A stretch of 64,000 nucleotides of DNA from Mesonia sp. K7 (GTDB lineage Bacteria; Bacteroidota; Bacteroidia; Flavobacteriales; Flavobacteriaceae), in NCBI RefSeq assembly GCF_003233725.1, contig NZ_QKQV01000010.1, positions 43,758 through 107,757 of the forward strand, given 5' to 3'. Under the pieces are notes generated by a model. The model was not told where the DNA came from. It worked only from the letters and a program-made list of their open reading frames with translations, and ran no database searches. Positions 26,872-35,743 of this stretch are shown one piece after another; position 1 is the first letter of the stretch; the number at the start of each line of letters is the position of its first letter. The translations under genes and the position numbers were made by a program.

Positions 26872-27690
26872 TTATTTTTCTTCTTGTGATTTTCCTAATT
26901 CAACAGCTCTATTGAAAGCAGCATAAGCTGCTTCTTTAATGAGTTCATTGACATTGTTGTCTTCCATAGAGTCTAAAGCCGCTTGAGTAGTACCTCCTTT
27001 AGAGGCGACGCGATCCATCCATGTTTTTGGTGATAAATCGGATTGGTTAAAAAGCTCTACGGCTCCTTCAAAGGTGTTACTGACCAATACTTTGGAATCA
27101 TAATCAGAAAAGCCCATTTTCTTGGCTGCTTCCAGCATCGATTGCATAAAATAAAACACATAGGCTGGGCCACTTCCAGAGATACCAGTAGAAGCATCGA
27201 TAAATTTTTCGTTTTCTACATGAATGGAAGTTCCTGTCGTGTCTAATAAATGACGAACAATAAGCAATTCTGCTCTTGAAACCTCCTTTTTTGCTTCTGT
27301 ATAAGAAGTTACTCCCTTTCCTACTTTTGCCGGAAGGTTAGGCATAGTACGAACCACTTTTTTTGCACCTAACTCGTCTTGTATTTTACCTATTTTTACA
27401 CCTGCCATTAAAGAAATAAAAATCTGGTTCTGATTGATCAGAGGTTTCATTTCTTTAAATAATGTTTCGCAGTGATAAGGCTTTACAGCTATGAGAACGA
27501 TGTCTGCTTGTGGAAGGCACTCCTCCAAATTTTTGTAAGTATCAAAATAACCTATTTGGTCAATTTCATTTCTTTTTACCTCACTGGTATCAAAGATTTT
27601 TACTTTTTTGTTTTTTAAAAATGGAGAACTTGCGATGCCTTCTGCATAGGTTAATCCCATGTTTCCACCACCAATTACTAATAATTTCAT
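26872..27690 (-). CDS. proC: Pyrroline-5-carboxylate reductase
   Basis: A 272-residue NAD(P)H enzyme for the last step of proline synthesis. The Rossmann motif is LLVIGGGNMGLTYAEGI at the N-terminus. VLIAVKPYH, MPNLPAKVGKGVT and the C-terminal signature STGISGSGPAYVFYFM with VASKGGTTQAAL are present. It is the first gene of proCBA, which makes the whole pathway from glutamate in one transcript. No consensus -7 element is evident upstream; the pnp terminator lies between. Confidence 0.97.
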   Translation of the reverse strand: MKLLVIGGGNMGLTYAEGIASSPFLKNKKVKIFDTSEVKRNEIDQIGYFDTYKNLEECLPQADIVLIAVKPYHCETLFKEMKPLINQNQIFISLMAGVKIGKIQDELGAKKVVRTMPNLPAKVGKGVTSYTEAKKEVSRAELLIVRHLLDTTGTSIHVENEKFIDASTGISGSGPAYVFYFMQSMLEAAKKMGFSDYDSKVLVSNTFEGAVELFNQSDLSPKTWMDRVASKGGTTQAALDSMEDNNVNELIKEAAYAAFNRAVELGKSQEEK

Positions 27691-27721
27691 TTTTTGTTTT
27701 TTGTAATGTTTGGCTATAAAA

Positions 27722-27750
27722 TAAAAAAATCCTCTTGCTAGAAGAGGATT
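27722..27750 (-). terminator. Intrinsic terminator after pnp
   Basis: Stem AATCCTCTT/AAGAGGATT, loop GCTAG, with a T-run on the minus strand. Confidence 0.9.
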
Positions 27751-27774
27751 TAAGAATAGTTTAAGGAAATATGT

Positions 27775-29937
27775 CTATTCAGAATCTTTTTGGTCTCTTT
27801 TCTTCTCTTCGCGAGGAGGTCTTGGTAAAAGAGCTTTTCTAGACACTTTCTCTTTTCTTGTTTTGGGATCGATACCGAAATACTTCACATCTAGAATGTC
27901 TCCTAGGTTAACTACATCAGTAACATTGTTGGTTCTTTCCCAAGCGAGTTCAGAAATGTGTAGTAAAACTTCATTTCCTGGCGCATCTGTATATTCTACT
28001 ACCGCACCAAAATCTAATAATTTGATTACTTTTACTTCGTAAACACTTCCTTTTTCAGGTTTAAAAGTAATAGCGTCTATTTTAGCCAATACCTTATCGA
28101 TACCTTCTTGATTTGTACCTAAGATTTCTACAATTCCTTCTTCTGTCACAGGATCTTCGTTGATCACGATTTCTGTTTTCGTTTCTTTCTGAAGCTCTTG
28201 AATCACTTTTCCTCCAGGCCCAATTAAAGCACCAATAAATTCGTTGGCAATTCTACGCGTGATCATTTTCGGAGCGTGTGCTTTTACTTCAGCATTTGGC
28301 TCACTAATCGTTTCGGTAATTTTATCTAAAATATGTAGTCTTCCATCACGGGCTTGCTTTAAAGCTTTGATTAAGATTTCGTAACTTAATCCTTTTACTT
28401 TAATATCCATCTGACAAGCGGTTATACCATCTTTTGTTCCTGTCACTTTAAAGTCCATATCACCCAGATGATCTTCATCGCCTAAAATATCAGAAAGTAC
28501 AGCATATTTACCAGAATCTGCGTCAGAAATCAACCCCATCGCAATACCTGAAACTGGTTTTTTAATTTGAACACCAGCATCCATCAAAGCCATGGTTCCT
28601 GCACAAACAGTTGCCATAGAAGAAGAACCGTTAGATTCTAAAATTTCTGAAACCACACGTACTGTATAAGGACATTCTGTAGGAATCATTCCTTTTAAAG
28701 CTCTTTGTGCTAAGTTTCCGTGACCTACTTCTCTACGAGAAGTACCACGAATTGGTCTTGCCTCACCGGTTGAAAAAGGAGGGAAGTTATAGTGTAAATA
28801 AAAACTTTCTTCGCCTTCAAAACTTGGCATATCTATTTGATTGGCTTCTCTAGAGGTACCTAAAGTTACCGTTGCTAAAGCTTGGGTTTCACCTCTGGTA
28901 AAGATAGCAGAACCGTGAGTGGATGGTAAGTAGTCTACTTCACACCAAATTGGTCTAATCTCGTCTGTTTTTCTTCCGTCAAGACGTAAACCTTCGTTTA
29001 AAGTAAGGTCTCTTACGGCAGCTTTTTCCGCTTTAGCGTAATATTTAGGAATAAGTTCTGCGTAATCCTCTATCTCTTCTTCGCTAAAACTAGCTATGAT
29101 CTCTTCTTTTATTTCGGCAAAAGCAGCAGAACGCTCATGTTTTGAAGAACCAGCTTTTGCGATAGCATAAACTTTATCGTATGCCATATCGTGAATTTTT
29201 TGCTGAAGTGCTTCATCTTCTCTTTCGCCTTCATATTCACGAGTTTCTTTTTTGCCAAAAGCTTCTGCTAATTTTAACTGAGCTTCACATTGTACTTTAA
29301 TAGCCTCGTGAGCAAACTTGATTGCCTCGGTCATTTCTTCTTCAGAAATTTCTTTCATTTCACCTTCAACCATCATCACAGAATCTGCAGAAGCTCCAAT
29401 CATCATGTCAATGTCAGAATCTTCCAGTTGAGCGCGGGTAGGGTTGATGATAAATTCGCCGTTTACACGACCAACTCTAACCTCAGAGATTGGACACTCA
29501 AAAGGTGCGTCAGAAAGCTGAATAGCTGCCGATGCAGCTAAACCTGCCATTGCATCTGGCATCACATCTTCATCATGAGACATTAACTGAATCATAATTT
29601 GCGTCTCAGCATGGTAATCTTTTGGGAATAATGGTCTTAAAACACGATCTACTAACCTCATCGTTAGAACTTCGCCGTCACTTGGTCTTGCTTCTCTCTT
29701 AAAAAAACCACCTGGGTAACGACCTGCAGCAGCAAACTTTTCTCTATAATCTACGGTTAAGGGTAAAAAATCTACATCACTTTGGTTGTAGTTAGAAACT
29801 AACGTACAAAGCAACATACAGTTCCCTGATCGAACAACCACAGAACCATGTGCTTGTTTTGCTAATTTTCCGGTTTCGATAGAGATTTCTCTACCGTCAC
29901 CTAAGTCAATGACTTGTTTAAATGTCTTTGGAATCAT
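27775..29937 (-). CDS. pnp: Polyribonucleotide nucleotidyltransferase (PNPase)
   Basis: A 720-residue trimeric 3'-5' phosphorolytic exoribonuclease of the RNA degradosome. It has two RNase PH-like domains (residues about 10-140 and 310-540, the second with [23 protein letters not shown]), a helical linker, a KH domain ([24 protein letters not shown], residues about 560-610) and a C-terminal S1 domain ([20 protein letters not shown]). The tail is Lys/Arg rich. It sits downstream of rpsO, the order found in many bacteria, but a terminator separates the two. Confidence 0.98.
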   Translation of the reverse strand: MIPKTFKQVIDLGDGREISIETGKLAKQAHGSVVVRSGNCMLLCTLVSNYNQSDVDFLPLTVDYREKFAAAGRYPGGFFKREARPSDGEVLTMRLVDRVLRPLFPKDYHAETQIMIQLMSHDEDVMPDAMAGLAASAAIQLSDAPFECPISEVRVGRVNGEFIINPTRAQLEDSDIDMMIGASADSVMMVEGEMKEISEEEMTEAIKFAHEAIKVQCEAQLKLAEAFGKKETREYEGEREDEALQQKIHDMAYDKVYAIAKAGSSKHERSAAFAEIKEEIIASFSEEEIEDYAELIPKYYAKAEKAAVRDLTLNEGLRLDGRKTDEIRPIWCEVDYLPSTHGSAIFTRGETQALATVTLGTSREANQIDMPSFEGEESFYLHYNFPPFSTGEARPIRGTSRREVGHGNLAQRALKGMIPTECPYTVRVVSEILESNGSSSMATVCAGTMALMDAGVQIKKPVSGIAMGLISDADSGKYAVLSDILGDEDHLGDMDFKVTGTKDGITACQMDIKVKGLSYEILIKALKQARDGRLHILDKITETISEPNAEVKAHAPKMITRRIANEFIGALIGPGGKVIQELQKETKTEIVINEDPVTEEGIVEILGTNQEGIDKVLAKIDAITFKPEKGSVYEVKVIKLLDFGAVVEYTDAPGNEVLLHISELAWERTNNVTDVVNLGDILDVKYFGIDPKTRKEKVSRKALLPRPPREEKKRDQKDSE

Positions 29938-30043
29938 AAATAATTTTTTCTAAAATTTTACTTTGGTCGCTGCTTTTCCTGAGCAGGCAGGGTTGTGTGT
30001 GTTGTTGTAAAGTGACCAATGAAAAACTATACTAGCTTTTAAA

Positions 30044-30069
30044 TATAAAAAAAGGGGCGTAATGCCCCT
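30044..30069 (-). terminator. Intrinsic terminator after rpsO
   Basis: Stem AGGGGC/GCCCCT with a 5-nt loop, followed by seven T on the minus strand. It lies 6 bases past the rpsO stop. Confidence 0.8.
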
Positions 30070-30074
30070 AAGAA

Positions 30075-30344
30075 TTATTTTCTTAATCCTAATTTCGCAA
30101 CGATCTCACGATATCTGGTGATGTCTTTCTTCTTTAAGTAGTCAAGAAGTCTTCTTCTTTTACCTACCAGCGATACTAGTGAACGCTCTGAGTTAAAATC
30201 TTTCTGATTTGTTTTTAAGTGATCAGAAATGTGAGAAATACGTTTTGTAAATAAGGCAATTTGCCCTTCTGTAGAACCAGTATCGGTTTTACCGCTACCG
30301 TGTTCTGCAAATAATTTTTGCTTGTCTTCTTTTGTTAAATACAT
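30075..30344 (-). CDS. rpsO: 30S ribosomal protein S15
   Basis: An 89-residue primary-binding protein of the 30S platform. MYLTKEDKQKLFAEHGSG, DTGSTEGQIALFTKRISHIS, HSERSLVSL-like sequence (NSERSLVSLVGKRRRLLDYL) and the end AKLGLRK are diagnostic. I chose ATG 30344; an upstream ATG would add 19 residues that read through the 5' leader. The 55-base leader between the -7 element and the ATG could carry autoregulation by S15, which is known in other phyla but not visible here. Confidence 0.98.
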   Translation of the reverse strand: MYLTKEDKQKLFAEHGSGKTDTGSTEGQIALFTKRISHISDHLKTNQKDFNSERSLVSLVGKRRRLLDYLKKKDITRYREIVAKLGLRK

Positions 30345-30398
30345 GCCAATATTATTGTAAATGATTCTTATGTATATGATAGACTTTCTATCAAGCGG

Positions 30399-30406
30399 CA
30401 AATATA
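30399..30406 (-). promoter_or_regulatory. -7 element TATATTTG for rpsO
   Basis: Exact TAnnTTTG match on the minus strand, 54 bases before the rpsO start. Confidence 0.65.
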
Positions 30407-30467
30407 GTGTTTTTTTCTGAATAATAATGTGTTAGTGTTTTTTTTGCTTTTTTTGCTTGATTTTTTA

Positions 30468-30475
30468 TATTTTTG
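30468..30475 (+). promoter_or_regulatory. -7 element TATTTTTG before the HYC_CC_PP gene
   Basis: Exact TAnnTTTG match ending 4 bases before the GTG at 30480. If used, the mRNA is leaderless at GTG, or translation starts at ATG 30519. Confidence 0.5.
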
Positions 30476-30479
30476 CTTC

Positions 30480-30899
30480 GTGAAAAACACTTTTCCTCAT
30501 CAACTCTTTTCTTCGGTAATGGCAATTTTGATATTGCTATCAACAACTTCTTTTACCATACAGAAGCATTTTTGTGGTGATTTTCTCATCGATTCTGCAG
30601 TATTTACCGCTTTAGAAAAGTGTAGCAAAGAACCTTGTTCTGGTGATGCCAAAGATACTTCTATCGCAAAACCCGATTGCTGTAACGACGTAGTCGATCT
30701 GGTTGAAGGTCAAGATGTGGTGACCACCAAAAACTATGACGATTTAGAGTACGAGCAACAAGTCTTTTTGTTTGCTTTTACGCAATCGTATTTTCAACTA
30801 TACGAGTACTTGCCAACGCAAGTTATTCCTCATCAAAATTATACGCCGCCAACTTTGGTGACTGATGTTCAGGTTAGTCATCAGGTTTTTCTCATTTGA
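30480..30899 (+). CDS. HYC_CC_PP family protein
   Basis: A 139-residue exported protein. The N-terminus is a signal-like hydrophobic segment (SSVMAILILLSTTSFTI). The three family landmarks are HFC at residues 30-32, CC at 67-68 (KPDCCND) and PP at 123-124 (YTPPTL). Extra cysteines at 48 and 53 make it Cys-rich. I place the start at GTG 30480 because homologues begin with a Lys-rich N-region before the hydrophobic core. It is followed by a TonB receptor and an HMA protein, suggesting a role in metal handling (inference). Function not established. Confidence 0.8.
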   Translation: MKNTFPHQLFSSVMAILILLSTTSFTIQKHFCGDFLIDSAVFTALEKCSKEPCSGDAKDTSIAKPDCCNDVVDLVEGQDVVTTKNYDDLEYEQQVFLFAFTQSYFQLYEYLPTQVIPHQNYTPPTLVTDVQVSHQVFLI

Positions 30900-30996
30900 T
30901 TTAGAATTTTATGTATAAAGTATTTCTCTTTTCACTTTCGTGGAAACTATGAAATATATCCCTAAAACTTATTCATAAAATCTATAAATCATACAA

Positions 30997-33240
30997 ATGA
31001 AAAATATTGTAATTACCCTGTTTACGGTTTTTCTTCCGATACTCATCTTTTCGCAAACAAAAGTAGAAGGTGTAATCTATGAAGAAGGAACCAATGTACC
31101 CCTTTTGGGAGCCAATGTGTATTGGCAAAACACCCAAGTAGGAACCGTTACCGATTTTGACGGAAAATTTAGTATTCCGTACCAATCCGACTATAAAAAC
31201 CTGGTCATTAGCTATGTGGGTTTTAAAACCGATACCATTGCGGTGACCAACCCTAACCAAAAAATAAATCACAAATTGAAACCCACAAGTACGCTTAACG
31301 AAGTAAAAGTGGTTTCGCGAAAGCAAGCGACTTCCCGTTCTTACCTAGAGGCACAAAATGTCATGAATGTAAGTAGTGATGAATTGCTCAAAGCAGCTTG
31401 TTGTAACCTTTCTGAAAGTTTTGAAACCAATCCGTCTATCGATGTAAACTTCGCTGATGCCATTTCGGGAACACGGCAAATTAGAATGCTGGGTCTTACG
31501 AGTCCGTATATTTTGATTGCTATGGAAAATATCCCGACAGTTCGTGGTGCAGCCCAAGCCTACGGACTCACATTTACACCTGGAACTTGGGTGGAGAGCA
31601 TCCAGATAACCAAAGGTGCTGGAAGTGTCGTGAACGGTTACGAAAGTATCGCGGGGCAAATAAATGCCGAATTGCAAAAACCAACCAAAGATGATAAATT
31701 GTTTGTCAATCTTTATGGAGCAAGTAGCGAACGTCTAGAACTGAATACCCATTTCAATACTCAACTAAGCGAGCGTTGGAGTACAGGTCTTTACCTGCAC
31801 GGAAACACGCATCAAAACGAACACGATGTCAATGAGGATAACTTTTTGGATATGCCATTGTACAACCAAGTAAATGTGATGAATCGTTGGCAATATACCG
31901 ACAATGAAAATGGTTTTGTGGGTTTTATCAATTTAAGATACCTCAATGACCAAAAGCAAACTGGTGAATTAGGTTTTGACCCAGAGACCGATAGATTGAC
32001 GACCAATGCTTGGGGAAATGAGATCAAAACGCAACGCTATGATATTTCCGGAAAAATGGGGTATGTAAACCCGAATATACCTTGGCAAAGTTTAGGAGTG
32101 CAATTTGCATTGAGCAATCATCAGCAAGATTCTTATTTTGGATTACGTGTGTATGATATCGAACATACGAGTATTTATTCTAACGTGATTTACAACTCGA
32201 TTATCAGCGATTCACGTCATAAGATTAAAACTGGCTTAAGTTTTACGCAAGACAATTACGATGAATTAGTAGAAACTACAGCTTATGAGCGAATAGATAA
32301 TTCAGTAGGTGGTTTTTTCGAATATAATTTCGACAACTTAGAAAAACTTAACCTTACCGCAGGTTTGCGTGCCGATTATCACAACCGATTAGGGTTTTTC
32401 TTGACGCCAAGAGTTCACGCACGTTATACCCCTTGGGAAAAATCGGCTTTTAGAGCATCTTTTGGTCGTGGCAAACGTTCAGCAAATATTTTTGCGGAAA
32501 ACCAAAACCTGTTTGCAACCTCAAGAACTATCAATATCATTCCGTCTGAAGGTGGAGATATTTACGGTTTAGACCCAGAAATCGCTTGGAATTATGGTGT
32601 TTCCTACCTGCAAGGTTTCAATCTTTTTAATAGAAAAGCGGACATTACTGTAGATTTTTACCGCACCGATTTTCAAAATCAAGTGGTGGTCGATTGGGAA
32701 AATCCACGTGAAGTGAGTTTTTACAACTTAGAAAATGAGAGTTATGCCAATAGTTTTCAGATAGAAACCAATTACAATACCTTTGAACATTTTGATGTAC
32801 GTCTTGCCTACAAATATTATGATGTCAAGACCAAATATCAAACAGGAGAGCTCATCAAGCCACTTACAGCGCAACATCGGTTTTTTGCGAATGCTTCTTA
32901 CGAAACACACGTAAAAGAAGGGAAAACCTCACAATGGAAATTTGATGTCACTTACAATTGGTTGGGAAAACAACGTTTCTCATCTACAGCAAGTAATCCG
33001 GTAGCCTATCAATTATCAGAATATTCACCAACGGTAGGAACGATAAATGCACAAGTTACCAAAGTATTTTCACCCCGTTTTGAGATTTATGTGGGAGGAG
33101 AAAACATTACTAACGTTCGTCAAGATCGAGCAATTTTGGGAGCAGACGATCCTTTTGGTTCAAATTTTGATAGTACATTTGTGTATGGTCCTATTTTTGG
33201 GAGTTTGTACTACGCAGGACTAAGATTTAGAATACCTTAA
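30997..33240 (+). CDS. TonB-dependent outer-membrane receptor
   Basis: A 747-residue receptor: signal peptide to about residue 20, a carboxypeptidase-regulatory-like domain (residues about 22-100, VEGVIYEEGTNVPLLGANVY), plug domain (SESFETNPSIDVNFADAISG, with QIRMLGL, GAAQAYGLTFTPGTW and ITKGAGSVVNGYESIAGQIN), then a 22-strand type barrel ending in YYAGLRFRIP. A Cys pair (C135-C136, KAACCNLSES) at the start of the plug is unusual. The flanking Cys-rich and HMA proteins suggest copper or another soft metal as substrate (inference); siderophore transport is the alternative. Confidence 0.93.
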   Translation: MKNIVITLFTVFLPILIFSQTKVEGVIYEEGTNVPLLGANVYWQNTQVGTVTDFDGKFSIPYQSDYKNLVISYVGFKTDTIAVTNPNQKINHKLKPTSTLNEVKVVSRKQATSRSYLEAQNVMNVSSDELLKAACCNLSESFETNPSIDVNFADAISGTRQIRMLGLTSPYILIAMENIPTVRGAAQAYGLTFTPGTWVESIQITKGAGSVVNGYESIAGQINAELQKPTKDDKLFVNLYGASSERLELNTHFNTQLSERWSTGLYLHGNTHQNEHDVNEDNFLDMPLYNQVNVMNRWQYTDNENGFVGFINLRYLNDQKQTGELGFDPETDRLTTNAWGNEIKTQRYDISGKMGYVNPNIPWQSLGVQFALSNHQQDSYFGLRVYDIEHTSIYSNVIYNSIISDSRHKIKTGLSFTQDNYDELVETTAYERIDNSVGGFFEYNFDNLEKLNLTAGLRADYHNRLGFFLTPRVHARYTPWEKSAFRASFGRGKRSANIFAENQNLFATSRTINIIPSEGGDIYGLDPEIAWNYGVSYLQGFNLFNRKADITVDFYRTDFQNQVVVDWENPREVSFYNLENESYANSFQIETNYNTFEHFDVRLAYKYYDVKTKYQTGELIKPLTAQHRFFANASYETHVKEGKTSQWKFDVTYNWLGKQRFSSTASNPVAYQLSEYSPTVGTINAQVTKVFSPRFEIYVGGENITNVRQDRAILGADDPFGSNFDSTFVYGPIFGSLYYAGLRFRIP

Positions 33241-33265
33241 TTATAAAAACTTTAAAATATATAAA

Positions 33266-33631
33266 ATGAAAAACTTATTAATAGCCTTATTTTTAATTAC
33301 TTCAACAGCAACTTTTGCCCAAAGCAAAAACGAAAAAGCCACTTTAGAAGTAGATGGTGTTTGCGGGATGTGTAAAGAAAGAATTGAAAAAGCTTGCATC
33401 ACTTCAAAAGGAGTGAAAAGTGCCATTTGGGATGTAGAAACGCACGAATTAGCATTGATTTACAATGCCCAAAAAACAGATTTAGCAACCATTAAAAAAA
33501 GAATTGCATCTGTGGGTCACGATGTAGAAGAGGTAAAAGCAACTGATGAAGCTTACAACAGTGTTCACCCTTGTTGCCGTTACAGAGACCAAGTTGTAAA
33601 AGACGATCACAAGACCGGTAAAACAGATTAA
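33266..33631 (+). CDS. Exported heavy-metal-associated (HMA) domain protein
   Basis: A 121-residue protein with signal peptide (MKNLLIALFLITSTATFAQ) followed by an HMA fold: the metal motif GVCGMCKERIE with C33 and C36, then KGVKSAIWDVETHELALIYN and TIKKRIASVGHDVEEV. A second Cys pair lies near the C-terminus in HPCCRYRD. HMA domains carry copper(I) or similar ions. Export plus the neighbouring TonB receptor, 25 bases upstream, suggest a periplasmic metallochaperone receiving metal from the receptor (inference). Confidence 0.9.
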   Translation: MKNLLIALFLITSTATFAQSKNEKATLEVDGVCGMCKERIEKACITSKGVKSAIWDVETHELALIYNAQKTDLATIKKRIASVGHDVEEVKATDEAYNSVHPCCRYRDQVVKDDHKTGKTD

Positions 33632-33655
33632 GCTCAAGGCGAAATCAAATAAAAA

Positions 33656-33681
33656 AAGCGACCAAAATAGGTCGCTTTTTT
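33656..33681 (+). terminator. Intrinsic terminator after the metal cluster
   Basis: Stem AAGCGACC/GGTCGCTT, loop AAAATA, followed by T-run. An A-run on the other side could also serve accD in the opposite direction. Confidence 0.85.
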
Positions 33682-33696
33682 ATGTTTTGCATTTCT

Positions 33697-33725
33697 GTCA
33701 TTCCGATCGAAGAGAAGGAATCTCA
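33697..33725. repeat. Short intergenic palindrome, REP-like
   Basis: GTCATTCCG at one end and GGAATCTCA at the other, forming an imperfect stem (ATTCC/GGAAT) around GATCGAAGAGAA. It has the ends GTCAT...ATCTCA in common with the element at 47239 and, more loosely, with 2410. Confidence 0.6.
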
Positions 33726-33753
33726 TTTTAAGATAACTTCTTTATTTTAGTGA

Positions 33754-34611
33754 TTAAGCTCTTACTTCTCGATTTAGAATTAAATCGAGGTAAAGATTAA
33801 TTTTATCTTTTAGGTCTTTACGTTTGGTAATAAAATCTAAAAATCCGTGTTCTAATAAAAACTCAGAGGTTTGGAAGCCTTCCGGTAATTCTTTCCCGGT
33901 AGTGTCACGAACCACACGCGGTCCTGCAAAACCAATTAAAGCACCTGGCTCAGAAATATTGATATCGCCCAACATCGCATAAGAAGCTGTTGTTCCGCCA
34001 GTGGTTGGATCGGTACAAAGTGAGATGTAAGGTACTTTAGCTTCAGCAAGTTGTGCTAATTTTACAGAAGTTTTTGCTAACTGCATCAACGAAAGCACTG
34101 CTTCTTGCATTCTTGCTCCTCCAGATTTTGAGATGATCATCAAAGGAATATTGTTTTTTAAGGCATAATCTGCAGCGCGAGCAATTTTCTCACCGACCAC
34201 AGACCCCATCGAACCACCAATAAAAGCAAAATCCATACAAGCAATAACCAAATCTTTACCTTTTGATTTTCCTACAGCCACGCGAATGGCATCTTTAAGA
34301 TTGGTTTTTTCTTCGGCTTCTTTTATTCGGTCTGGATATTTCTTTTTGTCTTCAAACTTTAAAGGATCTTTTGAAGTTAGGTTTTTGTCCAATTCCTTAA
34401 AACTATTGTTGTCAAACAAAATTTTAAAATATTCGGCACTTCCTATTCTTACGTGGTAACCATCTTCTGGACTTACATAAAAGTTGCTTTCCAATTCTTC
34501 GGCATCTACAATTTTGCCAGTCGGTGATTTGTACCATAAACCTTTTGGTACATCTTTTTTATCTTCTGTAGCGGTTTGTATCCCTTTTTTTGTTCTTTTA
34601 AACCAAGCCAT
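33754..34611 (-). CDS. accD: Acetyl-CoA carboxylase carboxyltransferase subunit beta, zinc ribbon lost
   Basis: A 285-residue beta subunit that, with AccA, transfers CO2 from biotin to acetyl-CoA in fatty acid synthesis. The crotonase-like core is intact: [50 protein letters not shown] sequence and IGFAGPRVV. The N-terminal zinc ribbon seen in E. coli as two CxxC pairs has no cysteine here; the equivalent positions read SPTG (29-32) and SPED (47-50). I recall the same substitution in other Flavobacteriaceae. It lies 11 bases after fbaA in one transcript. Confidence 0.96.
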   Translation of the reverse strand: MAWFKRTKKGIQTATEDKKDVPKGLWYKSPTGKIVDAEELESNFYVSPEDGYHVRIGSAEYFKILFDNNSFKELDKNLTSKDPLKFEDKKKYPDRIKEAEEKTNLKDAIRVAVGKSKGKDLVIACMDFAFIGGSMGSVVGEKIARAADYALKNNIPLMIISKSGGARMQEAVLSLMQLAKTSVKLAQLAEAKVPYISLCTDPTTGGTTASYAMLGDINISEPGALIGFAGPRVVRDTTGKELPEGFQTSEFLLEHGFLDFITKRKDLKDKINLYLDLILNREVRA

Positions 34612-34622
34612 ATCTTCTAATT

Positions 34623-35696
34623 TTATTTACTTAAACTATTTACATTGTTTAAATCTTCGAAAGCCTTTTTAAGTCTTGCTTTAAAAGTTAGCTCACCTTC
34701 GCGTAACCATTTTCTTGGATCGTAATGTTTTTTGTTAGGGACATCATCACCTTCTGGATTACCTATTTGAGATTGTAAATAGTCGGTTTTATTTTTCATA
34801 TAGTCTCTTACACCTTCGGTGAAAGCGTATTGCAAATCGGTATCGATGTTCATTTTGATGACACCGTAACCAATGGCTTCTCTTATTTCTTCCAAGGTAG
34901 AACCACTTCCGCCATGGAAAACAAAATCGATGTGGTTGTGACCTACATTGTATTTATCTGAAATATATTCTTGCGAATTTTTGAGAATCTTCGGAGTAAG
35001 CTTTACATTTCCTGGTTTGTAAACACCGTGAACATTCCCAAAAGCGGCAGCAATCGTAAATTGGTCACTTATTTTACTCAGCTCTTCGTAGGCATAAGCT
35101 ACTTCTTCTGGTTGGGTGTAAAGTTTAGAGGAATCCACGTCAGTGTTATCTACACCGTCTTCTTCGCCACCCGTAATTCCTAACTCTATTTCTAAAGTCA
35201 TCCCCATTTTGCTCATTCGAGCGAGGTATTTTTTACAGATTTCGATGTTTTCTTCCAGAGGTTCTTCACTTAAATCGATCATATGCGAACTGTAAAGTGA
35301 TTTGCCTGTTTGCTTGTAAAATTCTTCACCCGCATCTAACAAACCATCAATCCACGGAAGTAATTTTTTTGCGCAGTGATCGGTGTGTAAAATCACGGTC
35401 GCTCCATAAGCTTTCGCTAATTCGTGAATGTGTTTTGCACCTGAAATTCCACCAAGAATAGCGGCTTGTTCGTTCTCGTTAGACAAACCTTTTCCGGCAT
35501 TAAAAGTGGCGCCGCCATTAGAAAACTGAATGATGACAGGCGAGTTTAACTCTGCAGCGGTTTCCATTACTGTATTTACCGTATTCGAACCTACAACATT
35601 TACTGCAGGAAGGGCATAATTATGATTTTTTGCGTGGTTGAATATTTCTTGAACCTCTTTTCCTGTGGCAACTCCAGGTTTGATATTATGACTCAT
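34623..35696 (-). CDS. fbaA: Fructose-bisphosphate aldolase, class II
   Basis: A 357-residue zinc-dependent aldolase cleaving fructose-1,6-bisphosphate in glycolysis and acting in reverse in gluconeogenesis. The metal and active-site motifs are [50 protein letters not shown] and [14 protein letters not shown]. This is the longer class IIA form, like E. coli FbaA. It is the first gene of an fbaA-accD transcript with a -7 element 24 bases upstream. Confidence 0.97.
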   Translation of the reverse strand: MSHNIKPGVATGKEVQEIFNHAKNHNYALPAVNVVGSNTVNTVMETAAELNSPVIIQFSNGGATFNAGKGLSNENEQAAILGGISGAKHIHELAKAYGATVILHTDHCAKKLLPWIDGLLDAGEEFYKQTGKSLYSSHMIDLSEEPLEENIEICKKYLARMSKMGMTLEIELGITGGEEDGVDNTDVDSSKLYTQPEEVAYAYEELSKISDQFTIAAAFGNVHGVYKPGNVKLTPKILKNSQEYISDKYNVGHNHIDFVFHGGSGSTLEEIREAIGYGVIKMNIDTDLQYAFTEGVRDYMKNKTDYLQSQIGNPEGDDVPNKKHYDPRKWLREGELTFKARLKKAFEDLNNVNSLSK

Positions 35697-35720
35697 AAAT
35701 AAAATTTACATTTAAAGTTA

Positions 35721-35728
35721 CAAAATTA
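35721..35728 (-). promoter_or_regulatory. -7 element TAATTTTG for fbaA-accD
   Basis: Matches TAnnTTTG on the minus strand, 24 bases before the fbaA ATG. Confidence 0.55.
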
Positions 35729-35743
35729 GTAAAATTATATGGG

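Noticed and set aside
30982..31326. 114-residue minus-strand frame opposite the TonB receptor
   Set aside because: Shadow of a well-supported gene with signal peptide and plug domain on the other strand; its translation shows no domain.
33754..34611. accD as a decaying pseudogene because its zinc cysteines are missing
   Set aside because: The frame is intact, the catalytic core is conserved, and it sits in an operon with fbaA. The loss looks lineage-specific.
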